A stretch of 64,000 bases of DNA from Corynebacterium zhongnanshanii (GCF_014490575.1 NZ_CP061033.1:1488001-1552000), one strand, 5' to 3'. Shown: positions 9,434 through 20,172, numbered from the stretch's first letter. The notes: generated by a model not told the origin, from the sequence alone. Program-made: numbers and translations.

Positions 9434-10779
9434 GAGTTCTGCTGACGCTCCGCCAGGTGCGCTCGGAAACTCTGCACCGCATCCAGCAGGCGCTTCTCCG
9501 CCTGACCCGGCGCGTCCAGCTCCAACCCAACCATGGGGTAACGAATATCAGTGGGGATTTCCATATCGGAGATCCCCATCTCGCGTGCCTCACGAATCAC
9601 CTTGTCCGCCTCGGCCAGGCCGGACAGTCCCGCGGGCTGTGCATTCTGCGGCTGTGCTGGTTGTGCCGCCTGCGCGTTCTGTGCATTCTGCGCCGGGAAC
9701 TGCGACGCCTCCGGCTCCTGCCGTCCAACAACAGACTGAGCTGCGGACGAGGACTGCGCGGACGTGGAGCCGGCGTCGGAATTGTTTTTCGCATCCACGA
9801 AGGAACGGTAGGACTCGCCGAATTTCTCGACCCGCTTGTCCTTCTCCGCCTTCTTGCCCGCGGCCCACAGGCGGTCCTGCTCGGCCTTGGACACCGCACG
9901 CTCCACATCCTCAAACAGGTACGGCGCGCGGGAACGCAGCTTCACCGCCAGCGCACCGGCAACGTGCCCGATGTCGAAGGAGCCGCGCCGGTTAGCGATC
10001 TCCGCGTGGAACAGCACCTGCAGCAAAATGTCGGACAGTTCCTCGCACAGCTCCTGCTCCAGCCACTCCGGCTTGGACGCCGCCGGCTTCCCACCCGCGC
10101 CGTACTGCGCTGCGATGCTGACAATGCGCTCCAGCTCGTCGGTTTCCTGGCGAAGGTACGTCATCAGCGAGCTGTGGGTTTGCTCCTTCTCCCACGCTCC
10201 CTGACGTAGTGCGCGCGCCATCAGCGCCACCGCGTCTTCCAATTCATCCATTACCGACGCCGGCACCTCAGTCCGCGTGGTTCTCCTCAAACCTGCCACT
10301 GTGGCTGTGTGCTGGTCCGTCCCGACGATCGATCCGTCCACCACACCTGCGCCGGACTGCTGGATCTGGTCGGTGTTGGGCGCGGGTACCCCTCCGGGCT
10401 GAGTGCCGTCTGCGTAGGCGGCAGCGTCTGCATAGGTAGAACCGTCCGCGCGGGCGGGGACGTTGCTGTCGGTACCACCGGTAGTACTAGCCCCCGCGGG
10501 ACCGGCGAGCAGTTCGCGATCGCCTTCGATCTCCACGAGCAGTGACGGGGCCTTGATGATCTCTTCGCCCTCGTCGAGGTGCTCATGAACCGCTTCGTTG
10601 GTGATGTCCGTGGTGACCAGAACATCGGCTTCGTCGACCACATGACCACCCAGATCGGCGATGACCCACCGGACGCGAATGGGCACTTCTTCGGTGTACG
10701 CAACATCACCCTGGAGAAGCTTGGCGGCTTCCACAGGGATCATTGCAGGGAATCGGGGGTCTAGAAGTACGACAGCCAT
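9430..10779 (-). CDS. mazG: MazG-type nucleoside triphosphate pyrophosphohydrolase
   Basis: 449 residues from the ATG at 10779 (an ATG four codons earlier is also possible). A MazG domain lies in the middle: the metal-binding pattern ETDELERI ... EELCEELSDILLQVLFHAEIA supplies the acidic residues that hydrolyse NTPs to NMP and pyrophosphate. It is longer than typical MazG because of an N-terminal ~110-residue extension, a low-complexity segment rich in Ala/Asp/Thr, and an Ala/Gln/Pro-rich insert (QNAQNAQAAQPAQPQNAQ) before a C-terminal segment starting about residue 390. Gene order mfd-mazG is usual for the genus. 27 nt separate it from mfd. Role: sanitation of aberrant nucleotides. Confidence 0.8.
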   Translation of the reverse strand: MAVVLLDPRFPAMIPVEAAKLLQGDVAYTEEVPIRVRWVIADLGGHVVDEADVLVTTDITNEAVHEHLDEGEEIIKAPSLLVEIEGDRELLAGPAGASTTGGTDSNVPARADGSTYADAAAYADGTQPGGVPAPNTDQIQQSGAGVVDGSIVGTDQHTATVAGLRRTTRTEVPASVMDELEDAVALMARALRQGAWEKEQTHSSLMTYLRQETDELERIVSIAAQYGAGGKPAASKPEWLEQELCEELSDILLQVLFHAEIANRRGSFDIGHVAGALAVKLRSRAPYLFEDVERAVSKAEQDRLWAAGKKAEKDKRVEKFGESYRSFVDAKNNSDAGSTSAQSSSAAQSVVGRQEPEASQFPAQNAQNAQAAQPAQPQNAQPAGLSGLAEADKVIREAREMGISDMEIPTDIRYPMVGLELDAPGQAEKRLLDAVQSFRAHLAERQQNS

Positions 10780-10806
10780 AACGGGAATCATACCCCGCCA
10801 CAGGCG

Positions 10807-13800
10807 CTACGTGTGGGCAGGCTGGGCGCCTGTCATATCGCGGGCTGGGATTCCCGCCAGCTGAGTGAGCACGTCAGAGCACCACTGCACCAGTTCTACC
10901 CCGGCCAGCGGCACCGCCCGCATGCCTTCTCCCTTCTTCGGCAGCGGTATCAACACAATCTTCGTTGTGGCCCGGTACTGCGCCGAACGGAACAGACGCT
11001 TGAGGCGAACTTGGCCGGAATCGGCCAGGTCAATGGGGCTGAAGCTGATCTTCTGGCCGGTCAGCACAATGTCGTGAACTTTCAGGTCGCGGCACAGCAT
11101 CCTCAGCCTGGTCAGAATGGCGAGCAGCTGAATCTGCTCGGGTGGCGTGCCGTAGCGGTCGCGCAGCTCCTCCAGAACCGCGTGGATTCCCTCCTCGTCG
11201 GTGATCTCCGCGAACTTGCGGTAGGCCTCCAGGCGCAAGCGCTCCGACGCAATGTATTCGGCCGGGATGTGTGCATCCACCGGAAGGTCCAGCCGGATTT
11301 CCTTCTTCTCTTCCTCGGTGCCATCCACGGGCTTGCCGTCAGCGATAGCGCGGAACGCCTCTACGGCCTCCCCGACGAGTCGCACATAGAGGTCGAAGCC
11401 CACACCCGCGATGTGACCGGACTGTTCCGCGCCCAGCACGTTACCGGCGCCGCGCATCTCCAGGTCCTTCATCGCCACGGCCATACCGGCGCCCAGATCA
11501 TTGTTCTGGGCGATCGTGGTCAGGCGGTCATAGCTGGTCTCCGTGAGCGTTTCACCGCGAGGGTAAAGGAAATAGGCATAGCCGCGCTCACGGGAACGGC
11601 CCACGCGTCCGCGCAGCTGGTGAAGCTGCGACAGCCCCATGTGGTGGGCATTCTCCACGATCAACGTGTTGGCATTGGCGATGTCCAGTCCGGTCTCCAC
11701 GATGGTGGTACACACAAGCACGTCGAACTCTCGATCCCAGAAGCCCTGAACCGTGGTCTCCAGTTGCTCCTCAGACATCTGCCCGTGGGCCACCACCACG
11801 CGCGCCTCGGGAACCAGACGGCGGATATTCGCCGCGCAGTCCTCGATGCTGCGCACCTTGTTGTGCACATAGAACACCTGGCCGTCGCGCAACAGCTCCC
11901 GGCGGATGGCCGCGGCCACGTGCTTATCTTCCTGCGCTCCCACATAGGTGAGCACCGGATGGCGGTCCTCCGGGGGAGTCAAAATGGTGGACATCTCGCG
12001 GATGCCTGCCATGGACATCTCCAACGTGCGCGGAATTGGCGTGGCGGACATGGTCAGCACATCCACGTGCGTCCTCAAGGACTTGATGTGTTCCTTGTGC
12101 TCCACACCAAAGCGCTGCTCCTCGTCCACCACGATCAGGCCCAGGTTCTTCCAGGTCACGCCCGTCTGAATCAAACGGTGGGTGCCGATCACAATGTCGA
12201 TCGTCCCATCGGCAAGGCCCGCCAGGATCTCCTTCGATTCCTTCGCGCTAGTGAAACGGGACAGCTCGCGGATTGTGGTGGGGAAATCCTGCATGCGATC
12301 CTGGAACGTCTTCAGATGCTGCTGCGCCAGCAACGTGGTGGGAACCAGCACCGCTACCTGCTTGCCAGACTGCACGGCCTTAAACGCCGCGCGCACAGCA
12401 ACCTCCGTCTTGCCGTAGCCCACATCACCCACGATCACCCGGTCCATCGGAACAGGCTTTTCCATATCCGCCTTCACAGCCTCAATGGCATTCCACTGAT
12501 CCTCCGTCTCCGTGTAGGGGAAGGCCTCCTCCAGCTCCCGCTGCCACGGCGAATCCGCCGCGAACGCATAGCCCGGAGCTGCCTGCCGCGCGGCGTACAA
12601 CTGCACCAGCTCGCCAGCGATTTCCCGCACCGCACCGCGGGCCTTACGCTTCGTGTTCTTCCAGTCCGCGCCGCCCATCTTGGACAGGGCAGGCTTCTCA
12701 CCTCCCACGTAGCGGCTCAGCAGATCCAGCTGATCCATCGGCACGTACAGTTGGTCTCCCGGGCCGCCTCGCTTACTGGGGGCATACTCCAGCACAAGAT
12801 ACTCGCGCCGTGACCCCTCCCCTGGCTTGCCGATCGTGCGTTCCGTCATCTTCACGAACTTGCCAATGCCGTGCGAGTCATGCACCACCAGATCTCCCGG
12901 CTCCAAGGCCAACGGATCCACACGGTTGCGCTTCTTCGCAGGCTTGCGCTTACCCGTGGCCTTCGCGTCCACACGGTTACCCGTCAAATCCGTTTCCGTT
13001 AAGAACAGCATCGACGCCTGCGCGTCATCCCCCGCGAACGGAAAGTCCACACCCACGTGCGCCACCGCGTGGTAGATCCACACCTTCCCGCCGGCAGGTT
13101 CGTCCGCCGTCGTGGCAGTGGGCTTAGAGAGCCGCCCCAACCGTTGGCCCGTGAGATCGACGCCCACTGCTTCGTTCGGGAGGCCGGCGTCGTTTAAACG
13201 ACGAATCATACGGGCAGCCACAGCAGGCGTGGGCGCGGCGAACACCACCCGGCCCCCGCCCTCCACACGACGACGAATATCGGCCATCACACGGCCAATC
13301 GCGTCCAGGTCCCCGTGCGGGGCAGGTGCGGCATCGTAATCCAAGGTCAGGGCATCATCCTGCGCATCATCGGCGTCCAGCCCATCCAGCATGCCCACGG
13401 CCGACAACGTCCACCACGGGCGGCGCAGCTTCTCCTGAACCTTTTGGACCGCCAACAAGGACATGTACGCCACGCCCTGCATCGGGGCGTCGCCACCAGC
13501 AGCGGCAACCTCCCACCCGGCCTCCATGAACTGGCGACCCGTCTCATCCAAATCCACCGCGCGGCGCTCCACCGCACCCGGAGACACAATCACCGTATGC
13601 GTACCCTCCGGCATCAGCTCCGGCAGGGACACCAGCTGCTCGCCACGCAACAGAGGAATCACAGACTCCATGCCCGCGACCTGCATCTTCTGCGAAATTT
13701 TGTCCAAAAACTCCGCAAGATCCCCCACCTGGGCGTGCTCCTGAGCGGCCTGCGCGGCACGGGCTGCAAGCTCATCCGTCAGCAGCAACTCGCGGCAGGC

Positions 13801-14520
13801 ATAGACCGTAATATCAAGGTCATCCACGCCATCAATCGTGCGCTGATCCCCCACGGAAAACGCGCGCACCTCGCTAATTTCATCGCCCCAGAAATCCACG
13901 CGGACAGGAAGATCCTCCGTGGCCGGATATACATCCACAATTCCACCGCGAATAGCGAAATGACCGCGCTTCGCCACCACATCCACATGCTGATAACCCA
14001 GGGCAACAAGCTGGTGTTGAAGATCCTCGAAATCAATCTCCACACCCGGCTTCAGCTGAATAGGCTGCACCTCGCCCAGATCCTTCTGGATGGGCTGGAC
14101 CAACGCGCGAGTTGGAGCCACCACAACCTTCAAGGAGGAATCCGTAGCCAACCGACGCAACACTCGCATGCGATGGGACACCGTCTCCGTGCCCGGCGAC
14201 AGGCGCTCATGCGGCAACGTCTCCCAGGCGGGGAAATACTCCACGGAAGAACCGAGCATGTACTTCAACACCGTCGTGAGGTCCTGCGCCTGACGGCCCG
14301 ACGGAGTGACCACCAGCACCGGGGCGTGCTGCGCCACCGTGCCGACCACAAACGGCCACACTCCGTCCGGGCCCTGAATATGTAAGGAACGCTCCCCCAC
14401 GTTCGCCACCACGCCCCGCAATTTCGAGTCCCTCGCAGCAGCCTTCAACACACCAGATAACGCCGGTGACGTGGGCTTTTGCGAAGTGTTTACAGTGGCA
14501 GTCTGCGCGGATGAACTCAT
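10807..14520 (-). CDS. mfd: Transcription-repair coupling factor
   Basis: 1237 residues from the ATG at 14520. An upstream extension is Cys/Trp-rich and unlikely. Domain order fits Mfd: a UvrB-like N-terminal module (residues ~30-330), the RNA-polymerase interaction domain ([17 protein letters not shown], about 500), a superfamily-2 helicase with Walker [12 protein letters not shown] and [11 protein letters not shown] in place of DEAD, motif [14 protein letters not shown], motif [18 protein letters not shown], and a C-terminal TRCF domain. It displaces stalled RNA polymerase and recruits UvrA. Co-oriented with mazG. Confidence 0.96.
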   Translation of the reverse strand: MSSSAQTATVNTSQKPTSPALSGVLKAAARDSKLRGVVANVGERSLHIQGPDGVWPFVVGTVAQHAPVLVVTPSGRQAQDLTTVLKYMLGSSVEYFPAWETLPHERLSPGTETVSHRMRVLRRLATDSSLKVVVAPTRALVQPIQKDLGEVQPIQLKPGVEIDFEDLQHQLVALGYQHVDVVAKRGHFAIRGGIVDVYPATEDLPVRVDFWGDEISEVRAFSVGDQRTIDGVDDLDITVYACRELLLTDELAARAAQAAQEHAQVGDLAEFLDKISQKMQVAGMESVIPLLRGEQLVSLPELMPEGTHTVIVSPGAVERRAVDLDETGRQFMEAGWEVAAAGGDAPMQGVAYMSLLAVQKVQEKLRRPWWTLSAVGMLDGLDADDAQDDALTLDYDAAPAPHGDLDAIGRVMADIRRRVEGGGRVVFAAPTPAVAARMIRRLNDAGLPNEAVGVDLTGQRLGRLSKPTATTADEPAGGKVWIYHAVAHVGVDFPFAGDDAQASMLFLTETDLTGNRVDAKATGKRKPAKKRNRVDPLALEPGDLVVHDSHGIGKFVKMTERTIGKPGEGSRREYLVLEYAPSKRGGPGDQLYVPMDQLDLLSRYVGGEKPALSKMGGADWKNTKRKARGAVREIAGELVQLYAARQAAPGYAFAADSPWQRELEEAFPYTETEDQWNAIEAVKADMEKPVPMDRVIVGDVGYGKTEVAVRAAFKAVQSGKQVAVLVPTTLLAQQHLKTFQDRMQDFPTTIRELSRFTSAKESKEILAGLADGTIDIVIGTHRLIQTGVTWKNLGLIVVDEEQRFGVEHKEHIKSLRTHVDVLTMSATPIPRTLEMSMAGIREMSTILTPPEDRHPVLTYVGAQEDKHVAAAIRRELLRDGQVFYVHNKVRSIEDCAANIRRLVPEARVVVAHGQMSEEQLETTVQGFWDREFDVLVCTTIVETGLDIANANTLIVENAHHMGLSQLHQLRGRVGRSRERGYAYFLYPRGETLTETSYDRLTTIAQNNDLGAGMAVAMKDLEMRGAGNVLGAEQSGHIAGVGFDLYVRLVGEAVEAFRAIADGKPVDGTEEEKKEIRLDLPVDAHIPAEYIASERLRLEAYRKFAEITDEEGIHAVLEELRDRYGTPPEQIQLLAILTRLRMLCRDLKVHDIVLTGQKISFSPIDLADSGQVRLKRLFRSAQYRATTKIVLIPLPKKGEGMRAVPLAGVELVQWCSDVLTQLAGIPARDMTGAQPAHT

Positions 14521-14625
14521 AGCCCACAAGTGTAGCGCCCAGCACCTACAACGGTTCAACCAGAGGTTTTCACAAACCGCAGGACGATGAGGTATTGTGT
14601 CCACAGCGTGTGCAAACACGTGGAT

Positions 14626-14697
14626 TCTCCCATGGTGTAATCGGCAACACTACGGTTTTTGGTACCGTCATTCTAGGTTCGAGTCCTGGTGGGAGAG
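14626..14697 (+). tRNA. tRNA-Gln (anticodon UUG)
   Basis: 72 nt cloverleaf: acceptor arms TCTCCCA/TGGGAGA with discriminator G, an anticodon stem ACGGT/ACCGT with loop TTTTGGT (anticodon TTG), and T loop TTCGAGT. No encoded CCA. Divergent from mfd. The following 228 bp up to the next gene show no other clear feature. Confidence 0.93.
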
Positions 14698-14925
14698 CTT
14701 TTTACGCTCTGGGGGCTGGGGGGCGACACCGGGGGCTACGGAGCTGGATCAACATTGAGAAGCAGAGGTCAACGTTGGGGAGCTGTGTCAGCTACTCATC
14801 CCGTGAACTTTCATCATATGTTCACCACGATTGATTGAACAGTGGGTTACAAGTATTGACACCGAATGTCACCCTATTGCTAACGTAGAAGTAGGAAGTC
14901 GTTAGCTAGTTGAAGGATTTCTCTT

Positions 14926-15159
14926 ATGCGTTCACGATCGATGGCCATCTACGCAACAGTAGCTCTTGTTTCTCTGATTGTTTATGTAATTGCCGCGTTC
15001 TCTCAAGGCAATACTCCTGAAGGTTCACAGCAGTGGATCACCTTTTCCTTTATGGGATTGGCGCTAGCGGCCGTTGCGTCAGCAATCATCGGAACACTTG
15101 TGATCGCACGAGGTCGCAAGAGAGCACAAGCAGCAGAATCTAACACAGAATCTAAGTAG
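14926..15159 (+). CDS. Small two-helix membrane protein
   Basis: 77 residues with two predicted transmembrane helices (about 8-25 and 40-60) and a basic then polar C-terminal tail. The start is ATG with GAAGGA nearby. I do not recognise a family. A hairpin directly after the stop and a sound ribosome site support a real gene. It is the first of three very small membrane-protein genes clustered between tRNA-Gln and the MFS gene. Confidence 0.55.
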   Translation: MRSRSMAIYATVALVSLIVYVIAAFSQGNTPEGSQQWITFSFMGLALAAVASAIIGTLVIARGRKRAQAAESNTESK

Positions 15160-15167
15160 GAAAACCT

Positions 15168-15186
15168 CTTCTGAATAGTTCAGAAG
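15168..15186. terminator. Hairpin between convergent small genes
   Basis: CTTCTGAA, loop TAG, TTCAGAAG: a perfect 8-bp stem starting 9 bp after the stop of the upstream gene and 6 bp from the end of the convergent one. Probably terminates both. No T run. Confidence 0.5.
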
Positions 15187-15191
15187 TAGAC

Positions 15192-15380
15192 CTAAGGCCT
15201 CCTGTCACGTCGGAAAAAAGTGATAGAAAAAATAGTCAATGTGCTTGCTATCATAAATTCAGGAGGAACTTTCCCCGCATGGAAACCGGTGACAATTCTT
15301 ATGATTCCAAGCACAAACGCTACAAGCGCCAGAATGGCAAATACCCAAGCGACCTGCTGGAAACTATAACTCTTTTTCAA
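15192..15380 (-). CDS. Small two-helix membrane protein, TTG start
   Basis: 62 residues with two hydrophobic segments (about 9-28 and 41-55), no recognised domain. The proposed start is TTG, supported by GGGGGA a few bases upstream. There is no in-frame ATG near the N-terminus. Convergent with the gene ending at 15159. Its size and topology resemble the neighbouring small membrane proteins, but sequence similarity is not evident by eye. Confidence 0.4.
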   Translation of the reverse strand: MKKSYSFQQVAWVFAILALVAFVLGIIRIVTGFHAGKVPPEFMIASTLTIFSITFFRRDRRP

Positions 15381-15718
15381 AGGATCCCCCTGATTGTTGC
15401 ACCTACACTCAAAGAAGACCCTAGCATTTCGTACTGACCGCCGCTAGAAAACCGCTGGAGCCGATCGCCCATAGCGCTAGCGTAAAAGCCCCACAGTACC
15501 GAAGCGAAAACCCTAACGTTATAAATAGCCACGTCTACATCTCTTAAGCTTTTCTCATAAATCCACATCAGAAGCAGTTAAAGTCCTCCAAATGGGGGGG
15601 GCGAAGAGTTTCTTAGGTCAACCTATTGACGTAGCGCTCTCCTGGGCTCATTATTACAGATGAAAGCCATCTTCACTCACTTACATAACGCTGAGCACCA
15701 CCCCAACCGAGGAGAATC
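15381..15718. other. 338-bp stretch with no confident gene
   Basis: Contains a run of eight G (about 15594-15601) and a predicted promoter at its right end. A 63-codon minus-strand frame at 15377-15568 has no clear ribosome site and no recognisable composition. Confidence 0.5.
15626..15654 (+). promoter_or_regulatory. Predicted promoter of the 72-residue membrane protein gene
   Basis: TTGACG at 15626-15631, a 17-bp spacer and CATTAT at 15649-15654, about 65 bp before the ATG at 15719. Confidence 0.35.
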
Positions 15719-15937
15719 ATGGTTAAGATAAGCGCTCAAAGAATGAAGTTCCCGCAGATCCTTCTGCGTTGGGTCATCATGATCGTGGGAACTCTGGCCT
15801 GGGTCGGCCTAGGCTACGTCCTCCATGTCTACGACGACTACTGGAAAGACTGGTCGCAACTAGCCTTCCTGTGCACCTTCCTCATCCTGCTGTTCTGGAT
15901 CTACGGCTGGCCAACCTTCGATTTCTCAGAAGACTAG
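15719..15937 (+). CDS. Small two-helix membrane protein
   Basis: 72 residues, two transmembrane helices (about 13-35 and 47-63) joined by the short loop HVYDDYWKDWSQ, ending in acidic DFSED. GAGGAGAATC precedes the ATG, a strong ribosome site, so translation is likely. No family recognised. Upstream of the MFS transporter on the same strand with a 90-bp gap. Confidence 0.6.
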   Translation: MVKISAQRMKFPQILLRWVIMIVGTLAWVGLGYVLHVYDDYWKDWSQLAFLCTFLILLFWIYGWPTFDFSED

Positions 15938-16027
15938 CGCGAACCATTCATCACCACCCCCGTTGTAGGACGTACCGAGTAACGTGGATGCCACACAACG
16001 ACAGACGACCAACTCGGGGGTGCGACT

Positions 16028-17371
16028 ATGGCTCAACAACAGCACAAACAGCCAGATCAAGCACAAGAAAAGCCCGCCGGCATCGGCCACAAAGGCCGAC
16101 TGTTCGGCGGCGCCTTAGGCTTTCAAAACATCGGCGATCAGCTGGTCAATCCCAAGACCACCCTCCCCTGGTTCATCAACGCCATCGGTGCGCCCGCATG
16201 GATCCTCTCCCTCCTAGTTCCCCTCCGGGAATCGCTGGCGATGCTGCCACAGGCAGCGATCCGCCCGTTCCTCCTGAAATCCGGACGCCACCGTCTGCTC
16301 CTTCTAACTGGCACAGCCTTCCAGGGAATTGCGTGCCTCCTCATGGTCGTGGCTGTGGTCATCGCCGCAGGCGCTGGGTGGGAACACGGCTCCCCGCATG
16401 AGCAGGGAGACTCGCAGGCCTCTGGGCCCATTCTGCTTGCAGGCCTCACTATCCTGGCGGCACTCACGCTGCTTGCTTTAGCGCGCTCCCTCGTGTCTCT
16501 CACCAGCAGTGATGTGAAAGGAAAGCTGATCCCAAAAGGCGTGCGCGGGCGCGTCACCGGATTCGCCACCACCATTGCAGGCGCAGTGGCCATCACCGTC
16601 GGCGTGCTCGTGCAACTCATCAAGGGAGACCTGAACTCCTGGGGATACGGCATTATCTTTGCGACGGCAGCGGCCGGATGGGCACTCAGCTTTGTGTTAT
16701 TTGCGGTGTTAACACGGGAACTGTCGGCGTCGAATATAGATAAAGGAATCAGCGACGATGAAGACAGCGAGCCAGAACAGCACACGCGGGTACTCACGGC
16801 GCTCAAGGAGGATAAGAAGCTGCTGAAATTCGTGACTGTGCGATCCATGCTGCTGGTCACGGCGCTATCCCCGCCATTTATTGTCACGCTGGCGCACGGA
16901 AGTGCGAAAACCCTGCTCACGGGGCTTGGGGCATTCATTATCGCCAGCGGTCTGGCGAGCCTGCTGTCGGGGCAAGTCGCCGGGTATTTCAGTGACATTT
17001 CCTCCCGCATCACCATGGCCGGAGCGGCGCTGGCGGCCTCCCTACTGATTGGCATTGCCCTGGCCCTGCACACGTGGATACCCCAGTGGAGCACCGTAGC
17101 ACTGCCGCTAATTTTCTTTGGGATCTCCCTGGCGCACGCAGTGATTCGCGTGGCGCGCGCCACCTACGTGGTGGACATGGCCGAAGGCGAGCAACGCACC
17201 ACATATATTTCCGTCGCAAATACAGCCATGGGAGTGATCCTGCTCATCGCCGGTGCGCTGACCTCCGCGCTCAGTGCCATCGGGCCGATGTGGGCGCTGG
17301 GGGCACTCGGAATCCTAGGGCTGGTCGGCGCCATCAGCTCCTGGCGATTGGAGGAGGTAAGCCTGGGCTAA
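16028..17371 (+). CDS. MFS transporter
   Basis: 447 residues with about twelve hydrophobic helices and the central cytoplasmic loop (residues ~235-265, acidic EDSEPEQ) of major-facilitator proteins. The start is ATG. It begins with a Gln/Lys-rich tail. The segment FGGALGFQNIGDQLVNPKTTLPWFINAIGAPAW is distinctive but I cannot assign a substrate. No regulator gene adjoins it. The following glmU starts 80 bp downstream. Confidence 0.75.
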   Translation: MAQQQHKQPDQAQEKPAGIGHKGRLFGGALGFQNIGDQLVNPKTTLPWFINAIGAPAWILSLLVPLRESLAMLPQAAIRPFLLKSGRHRLLLLTGTAFQGIACLLMVVAVVIAAGAGWEHGSPHEQGDSQASGPILLAGLTILAALTLLALARSLVSLTSSDVKGKLIPKGVRGRVTGFATTIAGAVAITVGVLVQLIKGDLNSWGYGIIFATAAAGWALSFVLFAVLTRELSASNIDKGISDDEDSEPEQHTRVLTALKEDKKLLKFVTVRSMLLVTALSPPFIVTLAHGSAKTLLTGLGAFIIASGLASLLSGQVAGYFSDISSRITMAGAALAASLLIGIALALHTWIPQWSTVALPLIFFGISLAHAVIRVARATYVVDMAEGEQRTTYISVANTAMGVILLIAGALTSALSAIGPMWALGALGILGLVGAISSWRLEEVSLG

Positions 17372-17451
17372 CGCGTACGTCCACGAAAAACAGCACGAAA
17401 ACGGCTAAAGTACAAAGTACGAAACCGCCCCCAACCCGTCAAAGGAACACT

Positions 17452-18933
17452 GTGAGCAACAGCAACCCCGTTGCCGTCGTCATACTAGCGGCTGGTGCCG
17501 GCACACGAATGAAGTCCGCAACTCAAAAAACCCTGCACGCCATCGGAGGACGCACCCTCCTCTCCCACTCCATTCACGCCGCGGCTGGCATCGACCCACA
17601 ACACATCGTCACCGTCATCGGCCACGGACGCGACCAAGTAGGCCCCGCGGTGGAAGCCGTTGCCGATGAGCTCGGCCGCCCCGTTGCCACCGCCATCCAG
17701 GAAGAGCAAAACGGCACCGGCCACGCCATGCAATGCGCCATGACGCAGCTGGAAGACTTCGAGGGCACCATCATCGTCACCAACGGCGACGTACCACTGC
17801 TCACCGCGGACACGCTGGACAAACTCCACCAGGCGCACACCCACAACCCCACCGCCGTGACCGTGCTGACCGTCCGCCAAGACAACCCCACCGGCTACGG
17901 GCGCATCATCCGCACCGAAGACGGCGAAGTCACCGCCATCGTGGAGGAAAAGGACGCCACCGACGAGCAGAAGGCGATCACGGAAGTCAACTCGGGCGTT
18001 TTTGCCTTCGACGCCGCCATCGTGCGCGAAGCCCTCGGCCAGCTGACCAGCGACAACGCCCAAGGCGAGCTGTACCTCACGGACGTGCTGGGCATCGCCC
18101 GTGCCGAAGGCCACCCCGTTCGCGCCTTCATGGCGGCCGACCCCAACGAGCTCGCCGGCGTGAACGACCGCGTGCAGCTGGCCGCCGCCGGCGCGGAACT
18201 AAACCGCCGCACCGTCGAAGCCGCCATGCGCGGCGGCGCTACCATCGTGGACCCAGCCAGCACCTGGATCGACGTGGACGTGGTGGTGGGCCAAGACGTC
18301 ACGATCGAACCCGGCGTGCAACTGCGCGGGCGCACCACCATCGGTGATAACACCACCATCGGACCCGACTGCACACTCACAGACGTCCGCATCGGCACCG
18401 GCTGCTCCGTCACCCGCACCCACGGCATCGACGCGGTCGTGGGCAACAACGTCACCATCGGCCCCTTCGCCTACATGCGCCCCGGCACGGTCCTCGGCGA
18501 CGGCTCGAAGCTCGGCACCTACGTGGAAACCAAGAACGCGGCTGTGGGCCGCGGATCCAAGGTGCCGCACCTGACGTACGTGGGCGACGCCACGATCGGC
18601 GAAGACTCCAACATCGGCGCCTCCAGCGTGTTCGTGAACTACGACGGCGTGAACAAGCACCACACCACCATCGGCTCCAACGTCCGCACAGGCTCGGACA
18701 CGATGTTCATCGCACCCGTCACCGTGGGCGACGGCGCCTACTCCGGCGCCGGCACCGTCATCAAGGACGACGTCCCACCAGGCGCGTTGGCCGTCTCCGG
18801 CGGCCAACAGCGCAACATCGAAGGCTGGGTGGAAAAGCGGCGCGAAGGCACCCCCGCTGCGAAGGCCGCGAAGGTTGCCCAACAGCGTATCGCTGATGGC
18901 GGTGAGCCGGCGTCGCCGACGAGTCCGGAATGA
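17452..18933 (+). CDS. glmU: Bifunctional GlmU (GlcNAc-1-P uridyltransferase / GlcN-1-P acetyltransferase)
   Basis: 493 residues from GTG with AAAGGAAC upstream. The N-terminal pyrophosphorylase has the nucleotide loop ILAAGAGTRMKS and the product-binding VTNGDVPLL. The C-terminal half is a left-handed beta helix of hexapeptide repeats, with the acetyltransferase residues in YVETKNA, GDATIGEDSNIG and NYDGVNKH. It makes UDP-GlcNAc for peptidoglycan and mycothiol synthesis. The C-terminal ~30 residues are Ala-rich. Gene order glmU-prs is typical of actinobacteria. Confidence 0.96.
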   Translation: MSNSNPVAVVILAAGAGTRMKSATQKTLHAIGGRTLLSHSIHAAAGIDPQHIVTVIGHGRDQVGPAVEAVADELGRPVATAIQEEQNGTGHAMQCAMTQLEDFEGTIIVTNGDVPLLTADTLDKLHQAHTHNPTAVTVLTVRQDNPTGYGRIIRTEDGEVTAIVEEKDATDEQKAITEVNSGVFAFDAAIVREALGQLTSDNAQGELYLTDVLGIARAEGHPVRAFMAADPNELAGVNDRVQLAAAGAELNRRTVEAAMRGGATIVDPASTWIDVDVVVGQDVTIEPGVQLRGRTTIGDNTTIGPDCTLTDVRIGTGCSVTRTHGIDAVVGNNVTIGPFAYMRPGTVLGDGSKLGTYVETKNAAVGRGSKVPHLTYVGDATIGEDSNIGASSVFVNYDGVNKHHTTIGSNVRTGSDTMFIAPVTVGDGAYSGAGTVIKDDVPPGALAVSGGQQRNIEGWVEKRREGTPAAKAAKVAQQRIADGGEPASPTSPE

Positions 18934-19119
18934 TCGGCTAGTGAGCCGCCGGTCGGGCGGTCGTCGGCCGGCCGGTTGCTAACTGCCCGCCACCTAGTTA
19001 TTGCAGCACTGGTGGGGTACGCAAGAATGCTGCCTACCCCAGCAGGGTTGTTCAACAAGAATGAACCCCACTAAGCTGGAGAAGACCAACTATTCCAAAC
19101 CTTTGGAAGGCCTAACCCT

Positions 19120-20091
19120 GTGTCCACAACTCACTGGATTGACAACCAGAAAAACTTGATGCTGTTTAGCGGCCGCGCGCACCCAGAGCTCGGAGACGCC
19201 GTCGCTAAGGAGCTTGGCATCGAGGTCACCCCCACGACCGCCCGCGACTTCGCCAACGGCGAAATCTTCGTTCGCTTCGAGCAGTCCGTGCGCGGTTCGG
19301 ATGCCTTCGTTTTGCAGTCCCACCCTCAGCCGCTGAACAACTGGCTGATGGAACAGCTCATCATGATCGACGCGCTGAAGCGCGGTTCCGCCAAGCGCAT
19401 CACCGCGATTCTGCCGTTCTACCCCTACGCCCGTCAGGACAAGAAGCACCGCGGCCGCGAGCCCATCTCCGCCCGCCTGGTGGCTGACCTGCTGAAGACC
19501 GCCGGCGCTGACCGCATCGTGTCGGTGGACCTGCACACGGACCAGATTCAGGGATTCTTCGACGGCCCGGTGGATCACATGCACGCCATGCCGATCCTCA
19601 CCGACTACGTGGCGAAGAACTACAACCTGGACAACATCTGCGTTGTGTCCCCCGACGCCGGACGTGTCAAGGTTGCAGAAAAGTGGGCGAACGTACTGGG
19701 CGATGCGCCGTTGGCGTTCATCCACAAGACCCGCGATGTTGATGTGGCCAACAAGGTCACCGCAAACCGCGTGGTGGGTGACGTTGAAGGACGCACCTGT
19801 GTGCTGCTGGACGACATGATCGATACCGGTGGAACGATCGCCGGTGCTGTGGGTGTGCTCCGGGAAGCTGGCGCAGGTGACGTGATCATCGCAACCACCC
19901 ACGGTGTGTTCTCCGGTCCGGCTCGTGAGCGTTTGAGCTCCTGCGGTGCCCGCGAGATCATCACCACGGATACCCTGCCTCAGAACACTGAGGGCTGGGA
20001 CAACCTGACCGTTCTACCGATCGCGCCTCTGGTAGCGAAGACGATCCACGAGATCTTCGAAAACGGTTCTGTGACCACGCTGTTCGAGTAG
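19120..20091 (+). CDS. prs: Ribose-phosphate pyrophosphokinase
   Basis: 323 residues from GTG. The reading starts with a ribosome site GGAAGG about 10 bp upstream. It makes PRPP from ribose-5-phosphate and ATP. Diagnostic segments: the ATP flexible loop YARQDKKHRGREPISARLVADLL, the metal site VDLHTDQIQGFFDGPVDH and the PRPP loop CVLLDDMIDTGGTIAGA. It is complete and conserved in length. The upstream 186-bp gap has a weak 7-bp stem (19013-19019/19035-19041) but no recognised riboswitch. A terminator lies at 20303, beyond a predicted promoter. Confidence 0.97.
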   Translation: MSTTHWIDNQKNLMLFSGRAHPELGDAVAKELGIEVTPTTARDFANGEIFVRFEQSVRGSDAFVLQSHPQPLNNWLMEQLIMIDALKRGSAKRITAILPFYPYARQDKKHRGREPISARLVADLLKTAGADRIVSVDLHTDQIQGFFDGPVDHMHAMPILTDYVAKNYNLDNICVVSPDAGRVKVAEKWANVLGDAPLAFIHKTRDVDVANKVTANRVVGDVEGRTCVLLDDMIDTGGTIAGAVGVLREAGAGDVIIATTHGVFSGPARERLSSCGAREIITTDTLPQNTEGWDNLTVLPIAPLVAKTIHEIFENGSVTTLFE

Positions 20092-20172
20092 TGCGAATAG
20101 TGGCTGGCGTCTGACGTCTGGCGCCTGGTCACGAGGCCTCAGGCAGAGACCGTAGCGGGAGCCGGCGTGCTG

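Noticed and set aside
12810..13127. Several plus-strand frames opposite mfd
   Set aside because: Arg/Pro/Ser-rich antisense frames inside a highly conserved gene.
15377..15568. 63-codon minus-strand frame upstream of the 62-codon gene
   Set aside because: No clear ribosome site and no recognisable composition. It overlaps the proposed TTG start by 4 nt, so coupling is possible, but not enough to call a gene.
19013..19041. Possible riboswitch before prs
   Set aside because: Only a 7-bp stem with a 15-nt loop. It matches no known riboswitch pattern.
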